This document shows positions 49,049 to 57,262 of a DNA stretch of 64,000 nt, piece after piece. The notes below the pieces were generated by a model. It worked only from the letters and a program-made list of their open reading frames with translations. It had not been told where the DNA came from and made no database searches. Position numbers and translations under genes: made by a program. This stretch comes from CAZWRN01 sp964636275 (GTDB lineage: Bacteria; Patescibacteriota; Microgenomatia; Daviesbacterales; UBA10151). Where the stretch lies: contig CAZWRN010000001.1 in NCBI GenBank assembly GCA_964636275.1, forward strand, positions 62,001 through 126,000, read 5' to 3'. Position 1 is the stretch's first letter, and every line of letters starts with the position of its first letter.

Positions 49049-49624
49049 ATGCGTGGTTTTTCTAGTGTATTGTTAATTTTTATTGTCCTTCTGATGGGAT
49101 TAGGAGTTGTCAGCTACTTTTTTTATAAACAACAACCAATTTCAGATATTCAGCAAATAAATCCCTCACCTATGATTTCTGAAAGCCCGTCCGTATCTCC
49201 TGTAAAGAATGAACAAATGGTCGATGATGGTAAATCTTATACTTCAAAAGGTCATCTGTATACTTTTAATTACCCAGAAAACACTCAGAAGGATTTAAAA
49301 GTCGGGTGTGGAGGGCCTAAAATTAGTCGCGGAAACAGTCAGATTATTGTTTGTGATTATGGTTATGGTGCATCTTCGGGTGCAGCAGAATTAGCAAAAA
49401 TGTTTAGTCAGGGTAGAAAAGTTATTAGCTCAAATGAGGCAACTGTATCAGGTGTTATTGGAACAAAGCTAGTTGTTGATGCTGATGGGAAAGAAGCGAC
49501 ATATTTGTTGTTTGATTATGATAAAGCCAAAAATGGACAACCTGTGACTGTGAGTATATATTTTTCTGGAGATGATAAAGAGTTGTTAGATGAAGTAATC
49601 AAAAGTTTTCAATTTATTCGTTAA
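49049..49624 (+). CDS. Anchored extracellular protein, second of three in tandem
   Basis: 191 residues from ATG 49049, chosen because TATACT (49037-49042) lies 6 bases before it; the longer frame would overlap the previous gene. An N-terminal helix (about 5-25) and a Ser/Pro linker precede a domain with GHLYTFNYPENTQKDLKVGC and a C-terminal DKELLDEVIKSFQFI helix. The latter matches the DLIMKLTF and IFIKMLNTF ends of its neighbours. Function unknown. Confidence 0.7.
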   Translation: MRGFSSVLLIFIVLLMGLGVVSYFFYKQQPISDIQQINPSPMISESPSVSPVKNEQMVDDGKSYTSKGHLYTFNYPENTQKDLKVGCGGPKISRGNSQIIVCDYGYGASSGAAELAKMFSQGRKVISSNEATVSGVIGTKLVVDADGKEATYLLFDYDKAKNGQPVTVSIYFSGDDKELLDEVIKSFQFIR

Positions 49625-50245
49625 ATGCAAAAAGGATTTTCAGTATTGATGTTGGCTTTTCTTGTAGCAATACTGGCCTTGCTGGGCGGGGGGGGATATT
49701 ATTTTCTTCATCAGCAAAAAATTGCTTCCATAAATTCATTTGCAGAGTGTAGCCAATATTTTACTGCTGTCGATAATGGGGATGAGCTTAATTGTGATAC
49801 TCCCAGACAGCGCTTTTCTAAGCCTGATTTGGAGGAGGTGCCAACTTTACCAGAAGCTTCAATATCTGCCTCTGAGCGAAATCCTGGATGGGTAATGTTT
49901 TCAGGTCACACTGCTTATGGTGGTGAGAAAAAGTTTTCTATAGAATACCCCGGTGAGTGGTATCGGGAAGGTAGGGTTTTATATCCGGATGGTAAAGATG
50001 CAGAGTTTAGAGTTTGGCTTGGAAGTGGTGGGAGAGGAATGGCGGAGCATATAACATCACGGATGGTGAAAAAAAGTTTTAATGGAATTGAAGCGCGCTA
50101 TTATTGGGATAAATCGCTAGGATACGCTTCCTTTAGCATTGAGAATATTGCCTATATTTTTGAATTTGTGGATATTCCTGAAGGGGAAAATGCTTATTAT
50201 GAGAAAATTTTTATCAAAATGCTTAATACTTTTAAAAAAATCTAA
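49625..50245 (+). CDS. Anchored extracellular protein, third of three in tandem
   Basis: 206 residues; the ATG follows the previous TAA directly, so the two are co-translated. An N-terminal helix with a Gly-rich end (LVAILALLGGGGYYFLH) anchors it. The outer part holds GGEKKFSIEYPGEWYREGRV and ends YYEKIFIKMLNTFKKI, the same frame as its two neighbours. The Cys residues near the start (AECSQ, NCDTP) could pair. Function unknown; the three look like diverged paralogues. Confidence 0.7.
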   Translation: MQKGFSVLMLAFLVAILALLGGGGYYFLHQQKIASINSFAECSQYFTAVDNGDELNCDTPRQRFSKPDLEEVPTLPEASISASERNPGWVMFSGHTAYGGEKKFSIEYPGEWYREGRVLYPDGKDAEFRVWLGSGGRGMAEHITSRMVKKSFNGIEARYYWDKSLGYASFSIENIAYIFEFVDIPEGENAYYEKIFIKMLNTFKKI

Positions 50246-50251
50246 TTAAAC

Positions 50252-50962
50252 TTAACTTCCTGGAGCTTTATCGATCAGATAAATATCAACGTATCTCGCA
50301 CTCCAGCCGGCTGTTTTAGCATCGTCAAATCCTAGATCAATAATATTCCCTTTAATAGCCCCACCGGTGTCTCCGGCGACTGCTTTACCATAGCCAGGTA
50401 CATAGACATTGGAGCGTAGTTTGATGACACTGGGATCTACCGCTATCACGCCTTTGCCGGCACGCATGCCGATAGCAGTCCATTCGTTGCAGCCAGCACA
50501 GTGTTGGTCGTAGTGAGTGGCGTAGACACGCATTTTTTTCCAATAGCGGATTTCGCCTTCCGGTGTTTGGAGAGTTTTCCAGACTATTTTAGTGCCACGG
50601 CCGATGATTTCTGGGGTAGGTTTTTCAATTTCAGTTTTAACGGCCACTCGGTCAAATTCTTTACCGTCATAATAGGTAATTTTGATGGTTTTGATCTTTT
50701 TACCATCTTTACCTTCCTGAAGCGTCGTTTCGATGCCAGCTTCAGTTTCTGGATCATCTTTATACTCTTTTTCATATTCTATCTTGGCAGATTCCGTGGC
50801 ATATTTCTCTTCAAATTTGGTTTCAGTCTTGACCGGTTGAGTGATCTCGAGTGTTTCTTTGGGATCTAAATTTGGGGGATCAAAAGTCCCGCTTTCAGCG
50901 GCAAAGGCGGTCATATTGAGTGTTAGTAGAGAACTAACAGCCATGTTGACAACTTTATCCAT
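50252..50962 (-). CDS. Secreted 3D-domain protein with G5-like region
   Basis: 236 residues from ATG 50962, the first after the promoter. A signal peptide (MAVSSLLTLNMTAFAAES) leads to a Glu/Lys-rich stretch and a G5-like segment (IKTIKITYYDGKEFDRVAVK). The C-terminal 3D domain follows: MRVYATHYDQHC, GKGVIAVDPSVIKLRSNVYV, GYGKAVAGDTGGAIKG, NIIDLGF, with the three conserved Asp residues (VDP, GDTG, IDLGF). 3D domains form the double-psi barrel of MltA/Rpf2-type lytic transglycosylases and resuscitation factors, so it probably cuts glycan strands of peptidoglycan. Confidence 0.88.
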   Translation of the reverse strand: MDKVVNMAVSSLLTLNMTAFAAESGTFDPPNLDPKETLEITQPVKTETKFEEKYATESAKIEYEKEYKDDPETEAGIETTLQEGKDGKKIKTIKITYYDGKEFDRVAVKTEIEKPTPEIIGRGTKIVWKTLQTPEGEIRYWKKMRVYATHYDQHCAGCNEWTAIGMRAGKGVIAVDPSVIKLRSNVYVPGYGKAVAGDTGGAIKGNIIDLGFDDAKTAGWSARYVDIYLIDKAPGS

Positions 50963-51024
50963 TATTGGTTTAAAAGGTATTTTCTCGAGTATGCACTCGA
51001 AAAATAAATATTTTAACTGTAAAA

Positions 51025-51053
51025 ACTCTACCGGATTGGATGAGAGAATGCAA
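51025..51053 (-). promoter_or_regulatory. Promoter of the 3D-domain gene
   Basis: On the minus strand TTGCAT (51053-51048), 17 bases and TAGAGT (51030-51025) form a good promoter. It gives a leader of about 55 bases with an imperfect hairpin (TTTCGAG facing CTCGAGAAA). It excludes the longer in-frame start at 51106. Confidence 0.6.
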
Positions 51054-51071
51054 CTTGACAGGTTATGAGTG

Positions 51072-51136
51072 TGTGAAAATAGTGACACGCAATACGAGAT
51101 ACGCAAAATGAACGATAATTAATTGCGTGTTGCCTA
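51072..51136. repeat. Heptad repeats between pcrA and the 3D-domain gene
   Basis: On the minus strand TTGCGTA, TCTCGTA, TTGCGTG run with period 7 and face an inverted CACGCAA closer to pcrA. Confidence 0.55.
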
Positions 51137-51140
51137 TTCG

Positions 51141-53087
51141 CTAGCTATTAAGCCAGTCGTCGTCGTCTTTGAGTGCTCGCTTGTCGATATCATCATCAAA
51201 ACTATCATTGTATTTATCAGACAGATAGGAATCTGAATCGCGGTAGCTCATATTTTGATCGATCAATCCAGTTGGAATTGATCCAAGAAATCGAGAGGGA
51301 ATAGCACCGGATCGGGTACCAAAGTACAAACGGGAACGGGTGTAGGTCATGTAAAGTTTTTCTTTCGCTCGGGTGATCCCAACATAGGCGAGGCGACGTT
51401 CTTCTTCCATCTCGGTGGGATTGAGCATTGAGCGGGAGTGTGGGAAAAGTCCTTCTTCCATGCCAACTAAGAAAACGCTTGGAAACTCTAAACCTTTGGA
51501 GGCATGGATGGTCATGAGGGTGACTGCTTGTTGCTGCTCTTTCAAAGCTAATCCAGGCATCTGGTTGTCTTGGATCAGGGCAACATTTTCCATAAACTCG
51601 ACTAAGATAGGAAATTCCTCAGCTACAGAGCGAAGCTCTTTAACGTTTTCAATTCGCATCTTGCCTTGCTCAGAGCCATCATCCAGATAATTGAGATAGT
51701 CTGTCGCAGATAAGATGAGATCTAGAATGTCTCGGGTAGTCATTCGAGGTTCCTGCACATCATGTTCGGTTTTTTTAGTTTCGCCGAACTCGGATGTTTC
51801 GATCGTTTCAGGGATGATTCCACTGGTAGCGGTGAGAAAGCGCTGCATCCGGCCTTTACCGATTTTTTCGATTCTTTTTTTAGCTACTGAATCACCAGGA
51901 TTTTCAACCAGTCGGAGATAGGCCAAGATATCTTTAATCTCTTTTCTCTGATAAAATTGGACACCACCTACTAAACGATACGGTAATCCTGCTTTAAGGA
52001 AAATTTCCTCAATCGAACGAGACTGAGCATTGGTTCGATAAAGTACAGCAAAGTCTGACAAAGGTTTGCCAGAATTTTTGACTTCATCTAAGACAAAAAT
52101 TGCTTCCTCCACTTCATTGCCGGCTTGGTAAAGAGTGATTTTTGGACCAGATTTTTGTTCAGTCCAAAGTTTTAAAATAGGATGAGATTTATTTTCGGCA
52201 ATCACAGCATGAGCGGCATCTAAAATAGTTTGAGTTGATCGATAATTTTGTTCAAGGTTAAAAACTTTGGCTTCGGGGTAATCTTTTTTGAAATTGACGA
52301 TATTGCGAAAATCAGCTCCTCGGAAGCCATAAATAGCCTGTGAAGCATCTCCAACAACACAGAGGTTGCGGTATCTTTTGGCCAGTTGCTTGATCAAATT
52401 GTATTGAGCAGCATTGGTGTCTTGGTATTCATCAACCAAGATGTATTTAAACTGTTGTTGGTACTGGGCTAGTTTTTCTGGTTGAGTGTGGAAAAGCTGA
52501 TTGGTCATCATCAGGAGATCATCAAAATCCAGAGCCTGGTTGCGACGTAAAATCTTTTGGTACTCGATGTAGACTTTAGCAACTGTTTCCTGGAAATAGC
52601 CTCGGGCGTACTGTGGATATTCCATTTCAGAGATGAGTTCATTTTTAGCCGAGGAGATGGTATAGCGGATTGAGTTTGGATTAAACTTTTTCTGGTCAAT
52701 TGCTAACACACTCATAGCCTCTTTGACGGCATCCTGGGCATCGCCTTCATCATAAATAGAGAAGCCTGGTTTGAGTCCGAGCAAATATCCTTCGCGGCGC
52801 AAGATTTTGGCACAGATTGAGTGGAAAGTTCCCATCAGAGGCTGAACAGAGGTTTTACCAATCAGGTGCAAAATACGCTCTTTCATTTCACCGGCAGCTT
52901 TGTTGGTAAAGGTAACTACCATAATTTGATCTGCTGGTATTTTTTTTTCAGAGATCAAGTAGGCGACCCGGAAGGTTAAGACACGTGTTTTTCCGGAACC
53001 AGCACCAGCTAGAATAAGTTCAGGACCTTCAGTAGTTTTAGCAGCTTGTTGTTGGATCGGGTTTAGACCATCGAGTAAGTCGGGCAT
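51141..53087 (-). CDS. pcrA: UvrD/PcrA-type DNA helicase
   Basis: 648 residues from ATG 53087. Superfamily 1A motifs are complete: GAGSGKTRVLTFRVAYL (Walker A), TFTNKAAGEMKERI, MGTFHSICAKILR, LVDEYQDTNAAQYNL (Walker B), VVGDASQAIYGFRGADF, NYRSTQTILDAA, TIHASKGLEFPSVFLVGMEE and YVGITRAKEKLYMTY. It unwinds DNA 3'-5' in nucleotide excision repair and replication restart. The acidic C-terminal tail (DSFDDDIDKRALKDDDDW) is short. An extended -10 (TGCTACACT, 53105-53097) lies 9 bases upstream, giving an almost leaderless mRNA. Confidence 0.95.
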   Translation of the reverse strand: MPDLLDGLNPIQQQAAKTTEGPELILAGAGSGKTRVLTFRVAYLISEKKIPADQIMVVTFTNKAAGEMKERILHLIGKTSVQPLMGTFHSICAKILRREGYLLGLKPGFSIYDEGDAQDAVKEAMSVLAIDQKKFNPNSIRYTISSAKNELISEMEYPQYARGYFQETVAKVYIEYQKILRRNQALDFDDLLMMTNQLFHTQPEKLAQYQQQFKYILVDEYQDTNAAQYNLIKQLAKRYRNLCVVGDASQAIYGFRGADFRNIVNFKKDYPEAKVFNLEQNYRSTQTILDAAHAVIAENKSHPILKLWTEQKSGPKITLYQAGNEVEEAIFVLDEVKNSGKPLSDFAVLYRTNAQSRSIEEIFLKAGLPYRLVGGVQFYQRKEIKDILAYLRLVENPGDSVAKKRIEKIGKGRMQRFLTATSGIIPETIETSEFGETKKTEHDVQEPRMTTRDILDLILSATDYLNYLDDGSEQGKMRIENVKELRSVAEEFPILVEFMENVALIQDNQMPGLALKEQQQAVTLMTIHASKGLEFPSVFLVGMEEGLFPHSRSMLNPTEMEEERRLAYVGITRAKEKLYMTYTRSRLYFGTRSGAIPSRFLGSIPTGLIDQNMSYRDSDSYLSDKYNDSFDDDIDKRALKDDDDWLNS

Positions 53088-53191
53088 TAGGAGCTTAGTG
53101 TAGCATAAAAAAAAGTCCTTGGGCGACCAGGTAATGATACTATATATAGTAGCTTGACCATTTAGATTCACAATATGTTAGACTTGCAGCA

Positions 53192-53563
53192 ATGAAAACA
53201 AAATACTTACTATTATCTGTAGTAATTCTCATGGTTATTTTAGCGGGATGGTATATAGTGAAAGAGAAAAGTACAGAAGAGATAAGCAATAAAGATGTTG
53301 TTCCTAGCGCAGTAACTGTTGTACCAGAGGGTAATTTTAGTTATGAATGCCAAGCTGGGAAAAGTCCTTTTGATGTTTTAGATGAAAAAGCTGAGGTTGA
53401 GTATGACGAAAGTTCGTTTGGTAAATTGGTTACTTCCATAGGTGGAAAGTCACAGGGAGATGGGAAGTATTGGTTGTATTCAATTGATGATAAAGAAGCG
53501 ACCATGGGAGCATCTGCTTATATATGTAATGGAAGTGAAGAGATTAAATGGGAATTGAAGTAA
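53192..53563 (+). CDS. DUF4430 surface protein
   Basis: 123 residues with an N-terminal anchor (about 5-24) and a C-terminal DUF4430 domain: NFSYECQAGKSPFDVLDEKA, GKYWLYSIDDKEATMGASAY, ICNGSEEIKWELK. This is the beta-grasp fold also found at the C-terminus of transcobalamin-like proteins. In other bacteria DUF4430 proteins sit beside ECF-type vitamin transporters and are thought to capture the vitamin. The next gene, 40 bases away, encodes a DUF6580 membrane protein that may be the transport partner. Confidence 0.8.
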   Translation: MKTKYLLLSVVILMVILAGWYIVKEKSTEEISNKDVVPSAVTVVPEGNFSYECQAGKSPFDVLDEKAEVEYDESSFGKLVTSIGGKSQGDGKYWLYSIDDKEATMGASAYICNGSEEIKWELK

Positions 53564-53565
53564 TT

Positions 53566-53602
53566 AGTAAGTAGTCGGTAGGTTGTAGTAAGTAGGTATA
53601 GG
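53566..53602. repeat. AGTAAGT heptad tract between the DUF4430 and DUF6580 genes
   Basis: Units AGTAAGT, AGTCGGT, AGGTTGT, AGTAAGT and AGGTATA run with period 7. The same words occur at 60505 and 63200. Confidence 0.65.
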
Positions 53603-53603
53603 T

Positions 53604-54134
53604 ATGAATAATTTAAAGATGCTGCCAGTTTTATTGGTTTTTCTTGGGGTTGCTATGCGACTACTTCCTCATCCTGCCAATTTTGCGCCGATCACTGCAA
53701 TTGCTTTATTTGGAGGGATGTATTTACCTAGAAAGTACGCTTTCATTTTGCCAATTGCTGCCGTTTTTCTGAGTGATCTGTGGTTGGGGTTTGATTTTGG
53801 TTCGATGTGGGCAGTGTATGGGAGCTTTTTGTTGAGTGGATTGATTGGTTTATATATCCGAAAACACAAATGTGTATCTACCGTGGTTTTAGGTTCAGTG
53901 ACTGCTTCAGTGGCTTTTTTTCTGATTACCAACTTTGCTGTTTGGATTGGTACTTCGATGTACTCCAAAGATCTCGCTGGATTTATTAATTGCTATGTTG
54001 CAGCGATTCCTTTTTATCGGAATACTCTGATGGGAGATTTGTTTTTTACGGGGCTATTTGTCGGGGGATATGAGTTGGTACAGTATTTTCTGAAAGACTT
54101 CTACCCAAAGATGTTATCGGGGCAAGATAAATAA
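53604..54134 (+). CDS. DUF6580 membrane protein (possible ECF-like substrate component)
   Basis: 176 residues with about five helices. The signature RLLPHPANFAPITAIALFGG, the LPIAAVFLSDLWLGF and LITNFAVWIGTSMY segments, and CYVAAIPFYRNTLMGDLFFT match DUF6580. Size and layout resemble the S-components of ECF vitamin transporters, but no EcfA or EcfT gene is adjacent. Together with DUF4430 it could take up a cobalamin-like or other vitamin. A short GTAAGTA heptad tract lies between the two genes. Its stop abuts that of the next, convergent gene. Confidence 0.8.
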   Translation: MNNLKMLPVLLVFLGVAMRLLPHPANFAPITAIALFGGMYLPRKYAFILPIAAVFLSDLWLGFDFGSMWAVYGSFLLSGLIGLYIRKHKCVSTVVLGSVTASVAFFLITNFAVWIGTSMYSKDLAGFINCYVAAIPFYRNTLMGDLFFTGLFVGGYELVQYFLKDFYPKMLSGQDK

Positions 54135-54398
54135 TCAGAATAACAATACTATTAGTATTATAAAAAAAGCTATTATTTTTCCAAATCTATTGATGATAAA
54201 AGGTAGCTGCTTAAGCAGAAAGTAGATTGGTAAAGTGAAAATGATGCCTGAGCCAATCAATATTATTGGGATGTAATAGATCAATAAAACGAAACTAAAT
54301 CCAGGAAACCAATCTTTTCCAAAAAGCACCAGGATAAAAAAACCAATAGCCATTGAGATAAAAAATGATAAGGTTGCTAGACCAATTGTTGCAATCAT
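54135..54398 (-). CDS. Small three-helix membrane protein
   Basis: 87 residues with three hydrophobic helices (about 3-28, 35-58, 70-87) and short loops (FGKDWFPGF, KQLPFIINRFGK). No family recognised. The stop abuts the DUF6580 stop on the other strand. Confidence 0.6.
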   Translation of the reverse strand: MIATIGLATLSFFISMAIGFFILVLFGKDWFPGFSFVLLIYYIPIILIGSGIIFTLPIYFLLKQLPFIINRFGKIIAFFIILIVLLF

Positions 54399-54512
54399 AA
54401 GTACATCTTAGCATAGAGAGATTGTTTCGTATGACATACAATATCTAGTAGAGATTTACTTAAAGATACTACTAGTCAAAACCAAAAATTGGTGTTACGA
54501 TATTTGTCCTGT

Positions 54513-54764
54513 ATGGTTACTTTACTTGATTTTTGGGCTCCTTGGTGTGGTCCCTGCAAAATAATGAATCCAGTCATAGATGAACTTGAAAAAGAGTTAA
54601 AACTTCAGGTTGATCGTATAAATGTCGATGAAGCGCCAGATAAAGCCCAGCAGTATGGAGTGATGAGTATTCCCACCTATGTGATTTTAAAAGATGGTAA
54701 AGAAGTAGGTCGAAAAATTGGTGTTACCCCAAAAGCTGAACTCGCCAAACTTCTTCAAAGCTAA
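54513..54764 (+). CDS. Thioredoxin
   Basis: 83 residues from ATG 54513, reduced compared with the usual 105. The protein starts at the strand before the active site (MVTLLDFWAPWCGPCK), so the first strand and helix of the classic fold are missing. The WCGPC redox pair and the cis-proline segment VMSIPTYVILKDGKEVGRKI are intact. It probably reduces protein disulfides in the cytoplasm. The extended -10 TGTTACGAT (54493-54501) ends 11 bases before the ATG and supports this start over one eight codons upstream. Confidence 0.9.
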   Translation: MVTLLDFWAPWCGPCKIMNPVIDELEKELKLQVDRINVDEAPDKAQQYGVMSIPTYVILKDGKEVGRKIGVTPKAELAKLLQS

Positions 54765-54788
54765 TTTTCATTTGTTAAAATATCCTTT

Positions 54789-55121
54789 ATGCAGCGGGAT
54801 GAAGCTTTTTTTAAGCAGGGATTCAAAAATCGAGTTATTCAAATTAGCCTGCAAATACCACAGGGTAAAGTGACTACTTATGGCTCCATTGCTACTCTGG
54901 CTGGAGTTCCGCGTGGAGCTCGGATGGTTGGAGGAATTTTACACTACAATTCAGATGAATTTAACTTGCCTTGGCAGAGAGTCGTAAATCGAGTTGGTTT
55001 TATTTCGACTAGGTGTGAAGATCATCGAAGACAGGAACAAAAAACTATTTTAGAGATGGAGGGGATAGAGGTTGGTGATGACTTCGTGATAGACTTAGAC
55101 AAGTACGGATGGTGGGGATAA
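54789..55121 (+). CDS. Alkyltransferase-like (MGMT-related) DNA-binding protein
   Basis: 110 residues covering only the DNA-binding domain of O6-alkylguanine alkyltransferases: VIQISLQIPQGKVTTYGSIA, LAGVPRGARMVGGIL, LPWQRVVNRVGFIS. The active-site PCHR Cys is replaced: the motif reads PWQRVVN, so it cannot accept an alkyl group. Such ATL proteins bind O6-alkylguanine and flag it for nucleotide excision repair. It starts 24 bases after the thioredoxin gene on the same strand. Confidence 0.85.
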   Translation: MQRDEAFFKQGFKNRVIQISLQIPQGKVTTYGSIATLAGVPRGARMVGGILHYNSDEFNLPWQRVVNRVGFISTRCEDHRRQEQKTILEMEGIEVGDDFVIDLDKYGWWG

Positions 55122-55124
55122 GGA

Positions 55125-55262
55125 TAAATTCGAAATCCTAAACCCTAAATTCGAAATAAATTCAAAATATTAAAATTTAAATTATTAAAAACCGTTTTGA
55201 ATTTTTAAATTTGAATTTAATATTTGTTTTTAGATTTCGATATTCGTGCTTTGTATTTAAAT
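55125..55262. repeat. Intergenic inverted heptad repeats
   Basis: AAATTCG, AAATCCT, AAACCCT, AAATTCG, AAATAAA and TTCAAAA units on the left face their inverted forms (TTTTGAATTTTTAAATTTGA, GATTTCGATATTCG) on the right. The arm length is about 60 bases. An in-frame extension of tpiA would read through the right arm and is rejected. Confidence 0.7.
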
Positions 55263-55264
55263 TT

Positions 55265-55930
55265 ATGAAGAAGCTTTGGATTATTGCTAATTTTAAATCT
55301 AACCTATCTTTGGCGCAGACTATTGAATGGGTAGAAGCTGTAGGACCCAAACTTGAGCGTAGAGAAGATATTGTTGTGGGTTTTTGCCCGCGTTTTTCAG
55401 CTTTGAGTGAAGCTTCTAAAACAGTTAAAGTCAATAACTTTCCTTTGCTGGTTGGAGCACAAAATATTTCACCTTTTGCCGAAGGAGCATTTACTGGTGA
55501 AGAGGCGGCTGTGTTTTTAAAGGGAATGATTGATTTTTCTTTGATTGGTCATTCAGAAAGGCGTCAGCATTTTGCTGAAACAGATGAGATGGTTGCAGAG
55601 AAAGTTAAAAGGGTAAGGGAACAGGAAATCATGCCAATGGTATGTGTGCAAGATGCTGAAACACCTGTGCCAAGTGGTTGTGAAGTCATAGCCTACGAAC
55701 CAGTTTTTGCTATAGGAACTGGTACTCCAGATACACCTGAGAATGCCGAAAAAGTGGCTAAGCAATTGGTTGGTATGCATCAAGGAATTAATGTTTTGTA
55801 TGGAGGAAGTGTCAATAAAGAAAATTGTGCCGCTTTTGTAAAACAGGAACATATTAGTGGTTTGCTTATTGGAAAAGCCTCTTTAGAGGCCGATCAATTT
55901 GTGGCAATTGTCAACGCGTGTTCTGCGTAG
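55265..55930 (+). CDS. tpiA: Triosephosphate isomerase
   Basis: Interconverts dihydroxyacetone phosphate and glyceraldehyde 3-phosphate in glycolysis. 221 residues, compact compared with the usual 250; the part between the GHSERR motif and the catalytic Glu is shortened, as in archaeal-type enzymes. Active-site residues are visible: IANFKSN (Asn9, Lys11), IGHSERRQHF (His), AYEPVFAIGTG (Glu and flexible loop) and YGGSVNKEN (phosphate-binding). The start ATG follows the heptad hairpin. Confidence 0.95.
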   Translation: MKKLWIIANFKSNLSLAQTIEWVEAVGPKLERREDIVVGFCPRFSALSEASKTVKVNNFPLLVGAQNISPFAEGAFTGEEAAVFLKGMIDFSLIGHSERRQHFAETDEMVAEKVKRVREQEIMPMVCVQDAETPVPSGCEVIAYEPVFAIGTGTPDTPENAEKVAKQLVGMHQGINVLYGGSVNKENCAAFVKQEHISGLLIGKASLEADQFVAIVNACSA

Positions 55931-55970
55931 TACAGTTAATAGACCCGTTTTACTATTCGGCTAAATATTT

Positions 55971-57167
55971 ATGGATTTTGAACTTAAAAAACTCAACATG
56001 AAGTCTCCAGGGGAAGTTAAAAAACGTTCCCAATCAAAAAAAAGTTGGTTATTTATTTGTATCAGTCTGGTCATAATAATAGGTTTGTTTGTGTGGTTTA
56101 TGAATAATTCGACAGGGAAGCAGGTGTTTGAATTTGCTTTGTCGGCAGCTAGTGGTCCGTCAATTAAGTCTACTGATGATCGGGTAAATATTTTGCTGCT
56201 TGGATTGGCAGGCGGAAAACATGATGGCGCGACGTTGACTGATTCAATAATTATAGCTTCATATTCTTTAAAAAGTCATAAAGTGACAATGATATCTGTC
56301 CCTCGAGATTTGTGGCTGGATGGTATTAGTGAGAAAGTAAATGCAGCTTATCAGGAAGGTGAAGAACGTCCTGAAGGAGGATTAGCTTTTGCTTCAGACA
56401 AGATTGATGACATTATTGGTATTCCGATCCATTATGCAGTCCGAATAGATTTTGCCGGCTTTGCTAAAGCGGTTGATCTTGTTGGTGGAATTGATGTTGA
56501 AGTCCCAAAAACATTTGATGATTTTAACTATCCAATTACCGGTAAAGAAGAGGATTTGTGTGGTTTAGTGGAGAAAGAGATGGATATTACTGAGGAACAG
56601 GCGAAAATACTGAAGCTAAAACCGGGTAAACAAAACCTGTTGGTAGATAGTACAGATAAAATAGCTAGTCAGGCGGCCGATTTTGCCTGTCGTTTTGAAC
56701 ATCTGCATTTTAATAAGGGAGTTACTCATATGGATGGGGAAACTGCTTTAAAATTTGTTCGTTCTCGAATGGGCACCAATGGTGAAGGGTCAGATTTTGC
56801 CAGATCCCGAAGACAGCAATTGGTGATACAAGCTTTTCGAGAAAAAGCTTTGTCACTCGATACTTTGTTCAATCCGTCTAAAATAGGTGGTCTGTTGAAT
56901 ACCTTTGGAGAAAGTGTTGATACAAATATTCCTAAAAGTGATTATTTGGATTTTTATGATATTGCTAAAAATGTTAAAGGTGTAGATACAATTGTTTTAG
57001 GAGATCTGGGTGATGGTAAAAGTGTCTTAGTAGTTGGAGATGTTTCAAAATATGGTCGTTTTGTAATGGTTCCACCTCAAAATGATTACGCCCCCTTACA
57101 ACAATATGTCAAAGCCAAATTGGACGAAGATAGTAAAGAATCTACAGCCTCCGCTCAACCTAAGTAA
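55971..57167 (+). CDS. LytR-CpsA-Psr (LCP)-family glycopolymer ligase
   Basis: 398 residues. One membrane helix (about 26-44) and an extracellular LCP domain: VNILLLGLAGGKHDGATLTD (polyprenyl-phosphate contact with Asp), SHKVTMISVPRDLWLDG (Arg), VDLVGGIDVEVPKTFDD and GETALKFVRSRMG, then DFARSRRQQLVIQAF. LCP enzymes move lipid-linked glycans to peptidoglycan or proteins. This fits with the WecA-like/DPPR-synthase/GT2 operon at 18-22 kb, which would make such a lipid-linked glycan. The Glu/Lys-rich insertion around residues 195-250 is unusual. Confidence 0.92.
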   Translation: MDFELKKLNMKSPGEVKKRSQSKKSWLFICISLVIIIGLFVWFMNNSTGKQVFEFALSAASGPSIKSTDDRVNILLLGLAGGKHDGATLTDSIIIASYSLKSHKVTMISVPRDLWLDGISEKVNAAYQEGEERPEGGLAFASDKIDDIIGIPIHYAVRIDFAGFAKAVDLVGGIDVEVPKTFDDFNYPITGKEEDLCGLVEKEMDITEEQAKILKLKPGKQNLLVDSTDKIASQAADFACRFEHLHFNKGVTHMDGETALKFVRSRMGTNGEGSDFARSRRQQLVIQAFREKALSLDTLFNPSKIGGLLNTFGESVDTNIPKSDYLDFYDIAKNVKGVDTIVLGDLGDGKSVLVVGDVSKYGRFVMVPPQNDYAPLQQYVKAKLDEDSKESTASAQPK

Positions 57168-57169
57168 GT

Positions 57170-57258
57170 TCGTGTTAGAATGCAGAATATAGTATATAGA
57201 ATGCAGTTGGTGATTAATGTTTTTGCTATATTCTAAACTCAATATTCTATATTCTTTT
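57170..57258. repeat. Intergenic inverted AGAATAT heptads
   Basis: Left arm TAGAATG, CAGAATA, TAGTATA, TAGAATG; right arm CTATATT, CTAAACT, CAATATT, CTATATT. The arms are inverted copies with a loop of about 20 bases. The end of the right arm also supplies the -10-like TATATT of the next gene. Confidence 0.75.
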
Positions 57259-57262
57259 ACGT

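Noticed and set aside
51107..53087. A second AddA-type nuclease in the shorter UvrD protein
   Set aside because: The protein ends soon after motif VI with an acidic tail; no PD-(D/E)XK or Fe-S cysteines are present, so it is plain PcrA/UvrD.
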